Below, in pieces: positions 11,821 through 11,846 of a stretch of DNA of 11,846 nt. How positions within the stretch are numbered: position 1 is the stretch's first letter; every line of letters starts with the position of its first letter. A program made the translations under genes and the position numbers. The stretch comes from CAYTED01 sp964537075 (lineage in GTDB: Bacteria > Patescibacteriota > Minisyncoccia > Moranbacterales > UBA1568). The stretch spans positions 1 through 11,846 of the forward strand of contig CAZIBB010000030.1 in the NCBI GenBank assembly GCA_964537075.1, in the 5' to 3' direction. The notes below the pieces were generated by a model. It saw nothing but the letters and a program-made list of their open reading frames with translations. It was not told where the DNA came from and made no database searches.

Positions 11821-11846
11821 CCTGTAGTAAAGTGGTATTACGCAGC
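11818..11846 (+). tRNA. tRNA gene, 5' part only (cut by window end)
   Basis: From 11818 the sequence fits a tRNA 5' half: acceptor strand GGGCCTG (11818-11824), TA at positions 8-9, D stem GTAA (11827-11830) pairing with TTAC (11838-11841), D loop AGTGGTA with the usual GG, G at position 26, and CAGC starting the anticodon stem. The anticodon lies beyond the window, so the isotype cannot be told. The first 10 nt are duplicated 295 bp upstream. Confidence 0.75.

Noticed and set aside
1..11846. Recoded UGA (as in Gracilibacteria or Absconditabacteria)
   Set aside because: TGA ends murB, the deoxyribosyltransferase-like gene, the transporter and the GIY-YIG gene at positions expected from homology or operon overlaps.

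Overview
The window looks like a chromosomal segment of a Patescibacteria/CPR bacterium (Parcubacteria-like). This is an inference from gene content and style: compact genes, few clear Shine-Dalgarno sites, a SecA with an extra acidic insert, a short GIY-YIG nuclease beside a tRNA, a GC-rich dispersed palindrome of the kind that reads as CLPAGRQAG in many CPR proteins, and several small nucleotide-pool enzymes. TGA is used as an ordinary stop, so the recoded CPR lineages are unlikely.

Layout. 31-963 is murB (peptidoglycan synthesis). 964-1230 is a repeat-rich spacer with GC-rich inverted repeats, a likely promoter and a 7-bp tandem array leading into engB/ysxC (1231-1860). A second heptamer array leads into a YgjP-like zinc metallopeptidase gene (1934-2488). 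A ribosome hibernation factor with its own promoter follows (2579-2935), then a membrane-anchored protein of unknown function (2969-3496). An intrinsic terminator overlaps the secA promoter.

From secA (3582) to 10066 seven genes run on the plus strand with gaps of at most 9 nt or 4-nt overlaps, so they probably form one operon: secA, a nucleoside deoxyribosyltransferase-like protein, a 66-aa four-cysteine protein, an MFS transporter, queA, a dCMP/cytidine-type deaminase and a MazG-like pyrophosphatase. The operon meets a minus-strand mscS-type channel gene tail to tail at a shared CTAG. Divergent from mscS is a Nudix hydrolase strikingly like human MTH1. Four genes (deoxyribosyltransferase-like, deaminase, MazG-like, MTH1-like) point to nucleotide salvage and clean-up.

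The two most unusual structures are these. (1) At 11523-11846 a GIY-YIG nuclease gene fills a 288-bp unit bounded by perfect 19-bp inverted repeats and 7-bp direct repeats. It sits at the 5' end of a tRNA gene, and the end of the unit rebuilds the tRNA 5' end. This looks like a minimal tRNA-targeting mobile element. (2) queA carries three 21-bp palindromes, each with 9-bp arms and a 3-nt centre, all aligned to codons and all falling where the protein has extra residues compared with E. coli QueA. These look like in-frame palindromic peptide elements.
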